NCBI RefSeq assembly: GCF_029255185.1
Contig: NZ_JAPUVO010000130.1
Location: 1-64,000, forward strand
Length of the DNA stretch: 64,000 nucleotides
Direction: 5' to 3'
Source: Propionivibrio sp.
GTDB lineage: Bacteria > Pseudomonadota > Gammaproteobacteria > Burkholderiales > Rhodocyclaceae
In this document: positions 44,580 to 53,160 of the stretch, piece after piece
How positions within the stretch are numbered: the stretch's first letter is position 1
Layout: each line of letters begins with the position of its first letter
Translations under genes and position numbers: made by a program
The notes under the pieces: model-generated
What the model saw: only the letters and a program-made list of their open reading frames with translations
What the model was told of the DNA's origin: nothing
Database searches by the model: none

Positions 44580-45904
44580 ATGCTGGCCTCATGACGGCTT
44601 GCAAGCTGGAGAAGCTCGGCGCGAACGAGGTTGATGTGCTCACGCAGGGTATAGAACAAGTCGCTAAAAGACCGTGGAATGTTGCGTGAATAAGCGTCTT
44701 CCTCGATACGATCGAGCCTGACCAAATACTCTGCATGGCGTGATGGATCATAGCTTTGGCGCAACTCGCTCTCGAGGAACTTCAGATCACCATAGCACCG
44801 GAATATCTTGGAGCGCACCCGCCAGTTATAAATTGATGGAGCGACCTTGAGCAGGGGCAGCAGCAAAATGATGACCGGCAAGATCAAGACGAACAGTCGC
44901 TCGACGAGCACGGCGATCCAGAAGGGCAGGTAGCGCTGTAGGAAGGACGGCCCGGACTTGTAGTAACGTTTCGCTTCGTCGGACAGCTCGAAGCTGTGAT
45001 CCTTGTAGGCCGGAAATTCGCCAGCACGCTGAAAAAACCCGCTCTTGCCATTCACTTCGCTCATTGCCTGCAACAGGAGACTAACGAGGGCCGGATGCAG
45101 GCTGTCGCGGACAATCACGTTGGCAGTCGTCGCCAGGAGGATGGTATCTCTTGGCGGAGTATCGCGCACCAAGTCAACAACGCCGCGCGGCAAAACGATT
45201 TTTGACAGGAAGGGGAAACGCCGTACATAGGCATCGGCCTGACTGAAACTCATCACCCGCACGCCCGGCGATCGCAGCAGAACCTGAACGACAGGCGCTT
45301 CCTGTGCGGCGACAATGAAGGCGGCGTCGATTTGCCCCTGTTGCAGGGCTTCGGCCGCATTAAGCCCGGCCACTGGCAACAGATTCCTGCTGTTTGCGGC
45401 AATCTCGTTGGCCTCCAGCATTTGCAACGCAAGCCCCCGGATACCGCTGCCCTCTTCACCGACGGCGATGCGCTGGCCGCTCAGTTGATGTAGTTTGTCA
45501 ATCCGGGTATCGCTGCGATAGAAAACCCATACCGGTTCATAGGACACACTGCCCAGCGAGAGAAGCTCGCTTTCATCGTCACTGTTACGTGACTCCTGAA
45601 CGCCGCCCTGAATGAAAGCGATGTCGGCCTCACCCTTTTTAAGACGTTCCAGATTCTGCAGCGAACCGGCCGAAGTCCTGACCTCAAGCGTGACGCCGCT
45701 GGCCGCGAGAAGTTGGGCGTAACGCTTGGCGTAAGCGTGGTAGGCGCCCGTCTCGCCGCCAGTCGAAATCGTCATGTGTCTTGGCGGTGCCGGCTCGACG
45801 AACTGATAGGCGACAACGAAACCAATGCTCGTAATCAGGACAATAGGCCAGGCCGTCGCCAGCAGGTCGCGTAGTGAAACAAACTTCGCCCGCAGTTTGT
45901 CCAT
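44576..45904 (-). CDS. TAXI-family solute-binding protein with C-terminal membrane segment
   Basis: A 442-residue protein. A membrane anchor near residues 14-34 is followed by a periplasmic TAXI (TRAP-associated extracytoplasmic immunogenic) domain with ISTGGETGAYHAYAKRYAQLL and later GSGIRGLALQML. A second membrane segment near residues 330-355 leads to a cytoplasmic tail of about 90 residues. No TRAP permease is adjacent. The two-anchor design suggests sensing or docking rather than simple transport. It precedes ParA in the same unit. Confidence 0.8.
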   Translation of the reverse strand: MDKLRAKFVSLRDLLATAWPIVLITSIGFVVAYQFVEPAPPRHMTISTGGETGAYHAYAKRYAQLLAASGVTLEVRTSAGSLQNLERLKKGEADIAFIQGGVQESRNSDDESELLSLGSVSYEPVWVFYRSDTRIDKLHQLSGQRIAVGEEGSGIRGLALQMLEANEIAANSRNLLPVAGLNAAEALQQGQIDAAFIVAAQEAPVVQVLLRSPGVRVMSFSQADAYVRRFPFLSKIVLPRGVVDLVRDTPPRDTILLATTANVIVRDSLHPALVSLLLQAMSEVNGKSGFFQRAGEFPAYKDHSFELSDEAKRYYKSGPSFLQRYLPFWIAVLVERLFVLILPVIILLLPLLKVAPSIYNWRVRSKIFRCYGDLKFLESELRQSYDPSRHAEYLVRLDRIEEDAYSRNIPRSFSDLFYTLREHINLVRAELLQLASRHEASI

Positions 45905-45909
45905 GGCGC

Positions 45910-46884
45910 TTACGGCAGAAAAATCGTCGAACCCGTCGTTTTGCGAGCTTCAAGGTCGCGATGTGCGTTGGCCGCATCAGCTAGCGCATAGGTCTGATTG
46001 ACCTCGATCCTGACTTTTCCCGAACTGACGACAGCAAAGAGCTCAGCGCCAAGAGCGACCAGTTCATCACGCCTGGCGGTGTAGTGTCCGAGGGTTGGTC
46101 GGGTAATGAACAGCGAACCCTTCTGGGACAACAGTAGCGGGTCAAATGAGGGAGCCGGCCCGGAGGCATTGCCGAAGGAAACCATCATTCCCCGCACGCG
46201 CAGGCTGTCGAGCGAACCCATGAAGGTATCCTTGCCGACGCCGTCATAGACCACAGCAACGCCTTCCCCGCCGGTGATCTCGCGCACGCGTTTGGCCACG
46301 TCCTCCCGTGTATAGAAGATGATCTGGTCGCAACCGTGGCATAGCGCCAGCTCGGCCTTGGCCTCGCTCGACACGGTGCCGATGACGGTGGCCCCGAGTG
46401 CTTTGGCCCACTGACACGCGATCAGGCCAACACCGCCTGCCGCCGCATGAATCAGCACGCAATCGCCGGCTTGCACCGGGAAGGTGCGGCGTAGTAAATA
46501 GGCACTGGTCAGGCCCTGCAACATCATCGCGGCACCGGTGTGAAAATCGATGCCATCGGGCAGCTTGAGCAGACGGTCCGCCGGCAGGCAACGGACTTGG
46601 CTGTAGGCTCCCAGCGGGCCGCCAGCGTAGGCCACGCGGTCGCCGGCGCGTAGATCGCCAACACCGGCACCGACCGCCTCGACGACGCCCGCCCCCTCCG
46701 AACCCAGTCCGGAAGGCAAAGATAGGGGATAAAGGCCGCTACGATGATAAATGTCGATGTAGTTCAAGCCGACCGCCTCGTGGCGCACACGCGCCTCGCC
46801 AGGCGCCGGATCGCCAACGGCAAGCGCCTCCCAGCGCATCACTTCGGGCCCACCGGTCTGATGGATGCGAATGGCAAAAGACAT
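45910..46884 (-). CDS. NADPH:quinone oxidoreductase (zeta-crystallin/QOR family)
   Basis: A 324-residue MDR-family enzyme. The catalytic-domain N-terminus MSFAIRIHQTGGPEVM and the NADPH-binding HAAAGGVGLIACQWAKALGA segment are typical of QorA. It reduces quinones by one or two electrons. ATG 46884 has AGGAG 7 bases upstream and is preferred over ATG 46932. The upstream gap of 238 bases contains a long palindrome. Confidence 0.87.
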   Translation of the reverse strand: MSFAIRIHQTGGPEVMRWEALAVGDPAPGEARVRHEAVGLNYIDIYHRSGLYPLSLPSGLGSEGAGVVEAVGAGVGDLRAGDRVAYAGGPLGAYSQVRCLPADRLLKLPDGIDFHTGAAMMLQGLTSAYLLRRTFPVQAGDCVLIHAAAGGVGLIACQWAKALGATVIGTVSSEAKAELALCHGCDQIIFYTREDVAKRVREITGGEGVAVVYDGVGKDTFMGSLDSLRVRGMMVSFGNASGPAPSFDPLLLSQKGSLFITRPTLGHYTARRDELVALGAELFAVVSSGKVRIEVNQTYALADAANAHRDLEARKTTGSTIFLP

Positions 46885-46982
46885 GGTTTTCTCCTGGGCA
46901 AAGGTCGCAGGGTGCACTTGGCGCGATGGCATCCGCTACCAGACGCGCCAACTCAAACCACTAGACTAGCCGCAGCACAACG

Positions 46983-47018
46983 ATCGAGCAAGCCATGCAG
47001 CAGCATGGCTTGCTCGAT
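46983..47018. repeat. Perfect 16-bp inverted repeat between kdpE and qor
   Basis: ATCGAGCAAGCCATGC at 46983-46998 pairs perfectly with 47003-47018 around the 4-base loop AGCA. The stem would be very stable as RNA on either strand. There is no T-run after either arm, so it is not a standard intrinsic terminator. It lies about 105 bases beyond the kdpE stop. It may protect or end the kdpDE transcript, or be one copy of a repetitive palindrome family. Confidence 0.7.
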
Positions 47019-47122
47019 AAAGTTGATAGAAAGACCGGTTTCAGTTCTAGTCTGGATCCGCAGGGTCACTATTTTCAATTGATGCAGGTACTCCAGCCGC
47101 AAGAATCGTTGGATACCCATCG

Positions 47123-47815
47123 CTAGCTCACAAAACGGTAGCCAACCCCAGATTCGGTCAGGATGTATTTCGGCCGTGTCGGGTCATCCTCGATTTTCTT
47201 CCTGACATGCCCCATATAGACGCGGACATAGTGACTATCTTCGGTGTGGGAGGGACCCCAAACGGCCTTCAATAGCTGCCGATGGGTCAGTACCGAATCC
47301 GGATTAGCGATCAGATAGGCCAGCAGCCTGAATTCGATCGGGGTCAGATGGAGTTGCTGCCCAGCTTTTTCGACAATCCGTTTTCCGAGGTCGACGCGAA
47401 CATTACCGAACTCGAAAACCGTCATCCCCGTCGTACCCGCCCTAAAACGTCTGCGCAAATGCGCTCGGACGCGGGCCAGGAGTTCGGCGGCCCCGAACGG
47501 CTTGATCAGGTAATCGTCGGCGCCGGCATCGAGCGCGGCCACTTTGTCGGCTTCGGCCGTTCGGGCGGAAAGAACGATGATGGGGATGTCCGACCAGGTG
47601 CGCAGCTCACGGATCAAATCGACGCCGTCGCCATCCGGCAATCCAAGGTCGAGGACCACCAGGTCAGGTTGCCGGGTACCCACTTCAATCAAACCGCGGG
47701 CCACCGAATCTGCCTCGAATACTTCCAGTTCCTCGGCTTCCAGCGCCAGTCGGATGAAGCGCCGAATCTTGGCTTCATCCTCGACAACGATCACGATCGG
47801 TGTGGTGGTGGACAT
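47123..47815 (-). CDS. kdpE: Response regulator KdpE
   Basis: A 230-residue OmpR-type regulator. The receiver domain has the acidic pair E12-D13, the phosphoacceptor D56 in VVLDLGLPDGDG, and the conserved Lys in YLIKPFG. The winged-helix DNA-binding domain has HLTPIEFRLLAYL and the C-terminal GVGYRFV. It activates kdp expression when phosphorylated by KdpD. It lies directly after kdpD with no gap (stop at 47816). Two probable binding sites in this window are listed separately. Confidence 0.93.
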   Translation of the reverse strand: MSTTTPIVIVVEDEAKIRRFIRLALEAEELEVFEADSVARGLIEVGTRQPDLVVLDLGLPDGDGVDLIRELRTWSDIPIIVLSARTAEADKVAALDAGADDYLIKPFGAAELLARVRAHLRRRFRAGTTGMTVFEFGNVRVDLGKRIVEKAGQQLHLTPIEFRLLAYLIANPDSVLTHRQLLKAVWGPSHTEDSHYVRVYMGHVRKKIEDDPTRPKYILTESGVGYRFVS

Positions 47816-50524
47816 TCAGCGACTCCCCTCATCTGCTGTCACTCCCTCATCGTCAAGAAGCGGCGGGTTGCCCCTGGGCAGAGAAAACATGAAACGGGCG
47901 CCGCCTTGCGGACGATTTTCGGCATGGATTTCCCCGCCATGTGCCTCGACGATGGCACGGCAAATGGCCAGCCCCAGCCCGACGCCACGGGTGGCGCCTT
48001 CCGGCTGGCCGCGCTCGAATTTCTTGAAAATCATTTCTTCTTTGCCTGCGGGCAAGCCGGGGCCGTTATCGTCGATCCAGACCTCGATGCTTTTTTCCGT
48101 TACATTCGCCCCGATGTCGACCAGGCTGCCCGGCGGCGTATATTTCACGGTGTTTTCCAGCAGGTTGTAAATCACCCGCTCCATCAGCACGGAGTCGATA
48201 TTCACCAGCGGCAGGTTTTCATCGAGGGAAACCTTGATCTGGTGCTGGGCAAAGGCCCGCTCCAGGGTTTTCAGGGCGCTGACGACAACCTCTTCCAAAG
48301 GTTGCCATTGCCTGTTCAGTTCGACACGGCCGGCCTGCAAGCGGGCCATGTCGAGCAGGTTATTGACCTGGCCGCTGACGCGCAGAGCCTCTTCTTTCAG
48401 GGAGCGAGCAATTTCAGCCTGCGGGCCGGTCGGCGGCGGCTGGGTCAGGAACATCGAGTCGGCCAGGCCGACCAGAATGCTCATTGGCGTCCTTAAATCG
48501 TGGGAAATGGCCGACAGCACGGAATTACGTAAGCGTTCGGATTCCATTTGGACGGTCGTATTCTGGGCTACGTCGACGTAATGCACCCGCTCAAGGGCAA
48601 TAGCGATTAGCGACGCAAAAGTGTCGAGCAGGCGCCGTTGTTCCGGGATCAGCAGGCGATCCGAGTGGCACATTTCCAGGGCCAGGACGCCGCGCAGGCG
48701 CATCGGCGCCTTCAGCGGCAAATACAGGATGGGGCTGGCGGCCAGGGTGTTGGTGCCTTGCCCGGCCGCTTCCCCGTGACCAAAAGCCCACTGGGCAATG
48801 CCCATATCGACGGCTGGCAGACCGTTGGCTGAAGGCAGAGCGGTTTGCAACTGGTCGTTGTCATCGGTCAGCAGAAATGCTGATTTTGCGCCGAACTCGG
48901 CGACGATGAAGCGCTCGCCAATTTCGGCAATCTGCTCAGGCATCAGCGCGCCCGAAAGATCCCGCGACATTTCATAGAGGGAGCGAACGCGCTGCTCGCG
49001 ACGCGTTGCCACCTTGGCCTGGTATTTTGAGCCGGCAGTCAACTGACCGGTGATTAGTCCGACGACCAACATGACGACGAAAGTCATCAGGTACTGCACA
49101 TCGGTAACTGCAAAGGAAAAGCGCGGAGGAACAAAGACGAAATCAAAAATGGCGACCGACAGGAAAGAAGCCAGCACCCCCGGGCCGCGCCCGTAACGCA
49201 CACTGACTAGCACCACCGCCAGCAGGAAGACCATGACGATGTTGGGCAGATCAACTATTGGGAAGACCGCGGCGGCGGCAAAGCCGGCCAGCGCACAACC
49301 GAGGGCGGCCTTGGCATAGGCAGGCCACTGGTCAAAAATGCTGTCGTCGACATTCTCCCGTCCGTATTTTTCGCTTTCCCTAGCCACTTCCGAGCGCGCT
49401 ACCTGCAGCACATCGAGGTCGGGCGCACGCTGCCCGATCCGGTCAGCAAAGGATCGGTACCACGGGCGCCACGGGCGCGGGTGATCCCGGCCGACGATGA
49501 TTTTTGCCAGATTGTGATCACGGGCATATTTGATCGCCACCTCGCCGGCCTCGCTGCCCGACAGGGTCGCCGTCTGGGCGCCCAGTTCCTCGGCGAGCTT
49601 GAGGTTGCGCAGAATACGGTGGCGGCTTTTCTCCGAAAGTCGCTGCAAGTTAGGGGTTTCGATGTAGATGGCGTGCCATGGTGCCTCCAGCCGACCGGCT
49701 ACCCGCGCCGTGGTGCGGATGACCTTTTCCGCCCCGGTGCCGGTGCCGATGCATGCGAGCAGGGAATCGCGGGTTTGCCAGACCGGCGAGACAAACTGGT
49801 CGCGCCGGTATTGCAGCATCTGGTCATCAACCCGGTCAGCCGTGCGGCGCAGCGCCAACTCCCGCAGGGCGATCAGGTTGCCCTTGCGGAAGAAGTTGCG
49901 GATGGCGCGTTCCGCCTGATTGGGCAGATAGACCTTGCCGGCCTGCAGGCGCTGCAGGAGTTCGTCGGGTGGCAGGTCGACTAACACCACCTCGTCGGCG
50001 GCATCGAAAACTTTATCTGGCACCGTTTCCCAGACCCGGATGCCGGTAATGCCAGTGACGACATCGTTGAGGCTTTCCAGGTGCTGAACATTGACCGTCG
50101 AGTAGACGTCGATGCCGGCCGCCAGCAACTCGTCGACGTCCTGCCAGCGCTTGCTGTGGCGTGATCCGGCGACATTGGAATGGGCCAGTTCATCCATCAG
50201 GATCAAAGCCGGCTGGCGGGCCAGTGCTCCGTCGAGGTCGAATTCCTTGAGACTGCGGTCGCGATAGGGCACATCCCGCAAGGGCAAGCATTCCAGGCCG
50301 TCGGCCATGACCTCGGTTTCCATGCGGCCATGGGTTTCGACGACGCCGATGACCACATCCACCCCGGCCAGCAGTTGCTGCCGTGCCGCACCCAGCATGG
50401 CGTAGGTCTTGCCGACGCCAGCCGAGGCGCCGAAAAATATCTTCAGCTTACCGCGTCGGGCCTTCACCTCTTCCTCGTTCAGGCGGGTCAGAAGTTGGTC
50501 GGGATCGGGTCTTTGATCGGACAT
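47816..50524 (-). CDS. kdpD: Potassium/turgor sensor histidine kinase KdpD
   Basis: A 902-residue sensor. The N-terminal KdpD domain has Walker A GASAGVGKTYAM (32-43) and Walker B ILMDELAHSNV. A universal-stress-like domain, four membrane helices (about 395-500) and a GAF domain follow. The kinase core has His near residue 675 in SAISHDLRTP and ATP-site motifs in DNGPGLP and GVGLGLAI. The length matches E. coli KdpD (894). It is preceded by a short zinc-ribbon gene and an IS110-like short gene and is likely transcribed from the KdpE-box promoter near 51061. Confidence 0.95.
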   Translation of the reverse strand: MSDQRPDPDQLLTRLNEEEVKARRGKLKIFFGASAGVGKTYAMLGAARQQLLAGVDVVIGVVETHGRMETEVMADGLECLPLRDVPYRDRSLKEFDLDGALARQPALILMDELAHSNVAGSRHSKRWQDVDELLAAGIDVYSTVNVQHLESLNDVVTGITGIRVWETVPDKVFDAADEVVLVDLPPDELLQRLQAGKVYLPNQAERAIRNFFRKGNLIALRELALRRTADRVDDQMLQYRRDQFVSPVWQTRDSLLACIGTGTGAEKVIRTTARVAGRLEAPWHAIYIETPNLQRLSEKSRHRILRNLKLAEELGAQTATLSGSEAGEVAIKYARDHNLAKIIVGRDHPRPWRPWYRSFADRIGQRAPDLDVLQVARSEVARESEKYGRENVDDSIFDQWPAYAKAALGCALAGFAAAAVFPIVDLPNIVMVFLLAVVLVSVRYGRGPGVLASFLSVAIFDFVFVPPRFSFAVTDVQYLMTFVVMLVVGLITGQLTAGSKYQAKVATRREQRVRSLYEMSRDLSGALMPEQIAEIGERFIVAEFGAKSAFLLTDDNDQLQTALPSANGLPAVDMGIAQWAFGHGEAAGQGTNTLAASPILYLPLKAPMRLRGVLALEMCHSDRLLIPEQRRLLDTFASLIAIALERVHYVDVAQNTTVQMESERLRNSVLSAISHDLRTPMSILVGLADSMFLTQPPPTGPQAEIARSLKEEALRVSGQVNNLLDMARLQAGRVELNRQWQPLEEVVVSALKTLERAFAQHQIKVSLDENLPLVNIDSVLMERVIYNLLENTVKYTPPGSLVDIGANVTEKSIEVWIDDNGPGLPAGKEEMIFKKFERGQPEGATRGVGLGLAICRAIVEAHGGEIHAENRPQGGARFMFSLPRGNPPLLDDEGVTADEGSR

Positions 50525-50531
50525 GTGGACC

Positions 50532-50705
50532 TTATTTCTCCTTGGCGCCTTTGGCTATTTCGGCCAGTATCCTGGTCCGTACCAACCCGGGGTAAACAGA
50601 CTTGCAGTGCGGGGAGCAGGTCCTCGGTCGACCGTAGGACAACTGGTCTAGTATTGCATGGACTTCATGGGGCCTGCCGCAAACCGGGCAAATATGTCGC
50701 GTCAT
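50532..50705 (-). CDS. Small zinc-ribbon protein of the kdp locus (57 residues)
   Basis: A complete 57-codon frame. C6-x2-C9 in ICPVCGRPH and C30-x3-C34 in TCSPHCKSV form a likely zinc-binding ribbon, and the basic C-terminal helix RTRILAEIAKGAKEK completes it. The gene starts 6 bases after the IS110-like gene and ends 7 bases before kdpD, so it is part of the second kdp unit. I do not recognise a family; RNA, DNA or protein binding is possible. No good ribosome site is seen, so translation may be coupled. Confidence 0.6.
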   Translation of the reverse strand: MTRHICPVCGRPHEVHAILDQLSYGRPRTCSPHCKSVYPGLVRTRILAEIAKGAKEK

Positions 50706-50711
50706 AGTGTT

Positions 50712-51011
50712 TCACGCCGTATGTTCGGCATAACGCGCAAGAGCCATCGCCTGATTGGCAATGCTGGAAGATACGATGAAGGTTTCGCGCCCGCATACAT
50801 TGCCCAGGGTCAACGCCAGGCTGAGCGCCGCGACACCTGCCACCGCCATTCGCACCGGGTCGCCGTAACCGGACAGAAAGACCCTGATCCCTTCGATGCC
50901 CATTCCCGTCGCCGGGAATTTCATCACCACGGCAGCCTTGCCTGGTTCCAGGGCGGCGACTTCAAGCGAGTCATTCGTCGAAGCAATACCGATGCATAAG
51001 TCTGAGTTCAT
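50712..51011 (-). CDS. Short IS110-N-terminal-like protein of the kdp locus (99 residues)
   Basis: A 99-residue protein. The start CIGIASTNDSLEVAALEPGK and the segment MKFPATGMGIEGIRVFL follow the DEDD (RuvC-like) domain of IS110 transposases (pattern GID-x-K, then F-x-NT-x-GI). The catalytic Asp of GID is Ala here, the later Glu is missing, and the transposase C-terminal domain is absent. This suggests a domesticated, catalytically dead relative. ATG 51011 has AAGGA upstream; a longer frame from 51071 is less likely. A KdpE-box promoter lies about 50 bases upstream. Confidence 0.55.
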   Translation of the reverse strand: MNSDLCIGIASTNDSLEVAALEPGKAAVVMKFPATGMGIEGIRVFLSGYGDPVRMAVAGVAALSLALTLGNVCGRETFIVSSSIANQAMALARYAEHTA

Positions 51012-51060
51012 TTGATCCTTCACTTTCGATTGATAAACAGCCAGGCCAGGTACATGACGA

Positions 51061-51129
51061 ATACTAGGCAAAACGATTTCAATATTTTGAAAAAAATAGG
51101 GGCTTCGTTATAAAAAGAGCGTAAAAATT
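51061..51129 (-). promoter_or_regulatory. KdpE-box-like promoter of the second kdp unit
   Basis: On the minus strand the T-rich element TTTTTACGCTCTTTTTATA (about 51109-51127) is followed 48 bases later by the -10 hexamer TAGTAT (51061-51066). The E. coli KdpE site is a similar T-rich block centred about 65 bases before the start of transcription, and here the centre falls at about -65. The first codon of the 99-residue gene is 50 bases downstream. This arrangement repeats the one before the kdpFABC unit. Confidence 0.6.
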
Positions 51130-51141
51130 GACGTTACGGAA

Positions 51142-51603
51142 TCACTCGAGGAGTGACCAGGTAGTGAACAGTTGCTTTACTTCCAAGGGTTGTTTGCACA
51201 AGTGCAGGCGCTCACGGAACCGCTGGTTGGAAAACATCCGCGTCGCTTCGGCGAGAATGCCAAGATGCGCCTCAGTGGCTTCCTTGGGAACCAGCAGAAC
51301 GAAAATATCGCTGACCGGTTTGCCATCCGGCGCAGCGAAAGGCAGTGGCGATTTGAGGCGCACGTAGGCAAGCTGTATGCGGTAAAGATCCTTGATGCGG
51401 GCGTGCGGAATGGCCACGCCCTCACCCAGGCCGGTTGACCCGACCTGTTCCCGACGTGACAGACTGAGGACAATCCACGCTTGCGGCATGCCATGCATTC
51501 CCTCCATGTGCTGGCCGATTTCTTCAAAAAGCTGGGTTTTACTCACCACCTCCAGATCAAGGATGACGTCTTCGGTCCGGAGAAGATCAGCGATGCTGTC
51601 CAA
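51142..51603 (-). CDS. PtsN-like EIIA(Ntr) domain protein of the kdp locus
   Basis: A 153-residue PTS IIA(Fru/Ntr)-like protein. The phosphorylatable His is in STGLGEGVAIPHARI, and the later FVLLVPKEATEAHL helix fits PtsN. The start is TTG 51603, with a near-perfect GGAGG 8 bases upstream; this gives the family N-terminus DSIADLLRTEDVILDL. An upstream ATG 51714 would add 37 non-homologous residues. In E. coli dephosphorylated PtsN binds KdpD and raises its activity, so a paralogue inside the kdp locus may tune the same sensor. Confidence 0.85.
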   Translation of the reverse strand: MDSIADLLRTEDVILDLEVVSKTQLFEEIGQHMEGMHGMPQAWIVLSLSRREQVGSTGLGEGVAIPHARIKDLYRIQLAYVRLKSPLPFAAPDGKPVSDIFVLLVPKEATEAHLGILAEATRMFSNQRFRERLHLCKQPLEVKQLFTTWSLLE

Positions 51604-51735
51604 TTTGTGTTCCTCCACAGGATGATAAATCCGCCATCGTTCGATCCACTGGCGGGGCACAAGGGAGCGGGATTGCCCGCCCCCCCGTTCTTTCTCTGTC
51701 TTCAATGCAGACATGGGCCTTGCTGCCTGACTCGA

Positions 51736-52554
51736 TCAGAAACTCTTGGTCACGGAAAGAACGGCGATGCCGCGACCGGCATCCTTGGCTTTGCTGCCGT
51801 TCTGGACGTTCTGGTTGCTCAGGGAATTGGAGAAACAATAGAACTCGCCGTTGCCACAATCCCCCTTGGCATTGGTGTCCACATAGGCAGCACCGACCAC
51901 CCAGCCCGACATATCCTTGGTCAAGCCGAGTTTCCAGTCGGTATAGCTGCCGTTGGTGACGTTCCTGAAATTCAGACGGCCAACGTGGCCGTTGATGCCC
52001 CAGCCCTCGCCCAGATCGTAGTTGGCCGACAGATCAAGATAACTGCTGCCCTTGCTGTCTGGCATGGCGAAATAGTCGCTGATTGCATGGGAATATTTCA
52101 GGGACAGGAACTTCCAGGAGGCCGCGAGATAAATTTCCGTGTTATCGACCCGGCCGGTATTGGTTTTTCCACCATTGGTAATGGTCAAATCAGTACCGGG
52201 GTAGTAGTAGTAAAGACCACCGACATCGATCCCGAAATCACCGAAACTCGCCTTGTAGCCGCCATAAAAATCCATTTCCAGATTGCCTTCCGGATAACCG
52301 GCACCGGAGGAAACATTGGAGTTCCAGTTGCCAAGATAGAGGCCGCTGGAATGCGCGTAATCAACGCCACCTTGCAAGGCAGGCTTGCCAAAGGTCTGGT
52401 CGATACCACGGAAGCGGTAGCTGCTGAACAGGCCGAGGTTGCCGGTCAGGCTGTGCTCGGGCGTCGGGGCGTCCTCGGCCAGGACCGGCGCCGAAAGGCC
52501 GGCGGCCAAGGCAAGGACGGCAAGGGAACGAAGGGAAGCGGAATGTTTTTTCAT
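51736..52554 (-). CDS. TorF-family putative porin of the kdp locus
   Basis: A 272-residue outer-membrane beta-barrel. A signal peptide ends near VLA (about residue 26). Repeated aromatic strands follow (NLGLFSSYRFRGIDQTFGKP, LGNWNSNVSS, FDYGG-type repeats), and the chain ends in a C-terminal Phe. This is the TorF/CHP02001 pattern. It lies directly between kdpC and the PtsN-like gene in the same direction, so it may admit potassium or a related solute under limitation. That role is inferred from position. Confidence 0.78.
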   Translation of the reverse strand: MKKHSASLRSLAVLALAAGLSAPVLAEDAPTPEHSLTGNLGLFSSYRFRGIDQTFGKPALQGGVDYAHSSGLYLGNWNSNVSSGAGYPEGNLEMDFYGGYKASFGDFGIDVGGLYYYYPGTDLTITNGGKTNTGRVDNTEIYLAASWKFLSLKYSHAISDYFAMPDSKGSSYLDLSANYDLGEGWGINGHVGRLNFRNVTNGSYTDWKLGLTKDMSGWVVGAAYVDTNAKGDCGNGEFYCFSNSLSNQNVQNGSKAKDAGRGIAVLSVTKSF

Positions 52555-52576
52555 GAAGATATCTCTCTGTGTTGTA

Positions 52577-53149
52577 TTAACGAAGTGAATCAAGCGCGAT
52601 ATTGAGCTGCAATACATTGACCCGGGGTTCGCCGAAGACACCCCACTGGCGACCTTCAGTGTTCTTGGCAACCAGGGTCCTGACGACCTCCACCTGGAGT
52701 TGGCGTGTTTTGGCGACCCGTTCGATCTGGTATTCGGCAGCGGCCGGGCTGATCTCGGGATCAAGACCGCTGGCCGAAGCATTGACCAGATCGGCCGGAA
52801 TTGGCTTGCTATTGCCTGGATCAGCCGTCTTCAGGGCGTCGATCCGCCCCTTGACCGCGTCGACCAGGGCCGGATTGAGCGGTCCCTGGTTGGAGCCACT
52901 GGAGGCCGAGGCGTTGTAAGGCTGCGGCGAAGTGGCCGAGGGGCGGCCCCAGAAATACCGAGGATCGCTGAAGTTTTGCCCGATCAGACGGGAGCCGACC
53001 GGCTTGCCATCCTTGATGACCAGGCTGCCGTCAGCTGCTTCGGAAAAGGTGACTTTGGCAAGGCCGGTAACCGCCAACGGGTAAACAACGCCAGTCACGG
53101 CAGTGAGCAAGACAAAGAGACTGACGGCGGGGCGTAACAGGGTTTTCAT
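52577..53149 (-). CDS. kdpC: Potassium-transporting ATPase subunit KdpC
   Basis: A 190-residue subunit. One N-terminal membrane helix (about 7-28) is followed by a periplasmic domain with the family features [22 protein letters not shown] and a C-terminal LNIALD segment. KdpC stabilises the KdpFABC complex. ATG 53149 has GGAGAA 7 bases upstream. It lies 11 bases after kdpB. Confidence 0.94.
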   Translation of the reverse strand: MKTLLRPAVSLFVLLTAVTGVVYPLAVTGLAKVTFSEAADGSLVIKDGKPVGSRLIGQNFSDPRYFWGRPSATSPQPYNASASSGSNQGPLNPALVDAVKGRIDALKTADPGNSKPIPADLVNASASGLDPEISPAAAEYQIERVAKTRQLQVEVVRTLVAKNTEGRQWGVFGEPRVNVLQLNIALDSLR

Positions 53150-53160
53150 GTATTTTCTCC

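Noticed and set aside
46983..47018. Intrinsic terminator of kdpDE
   Set aside because: The hairpin is perfect but neither side has the T-run needed for intrinsic termination, so it was listed as a repeat.
47282..48496. 404-codon open frame on the plus strand opposite kdpE and kdpD
   Set aside because: It is antisense to two well-supported genes, has no ribosome site or recognisable domain, and long antisense frames are expected from the high-GC codon pattern.
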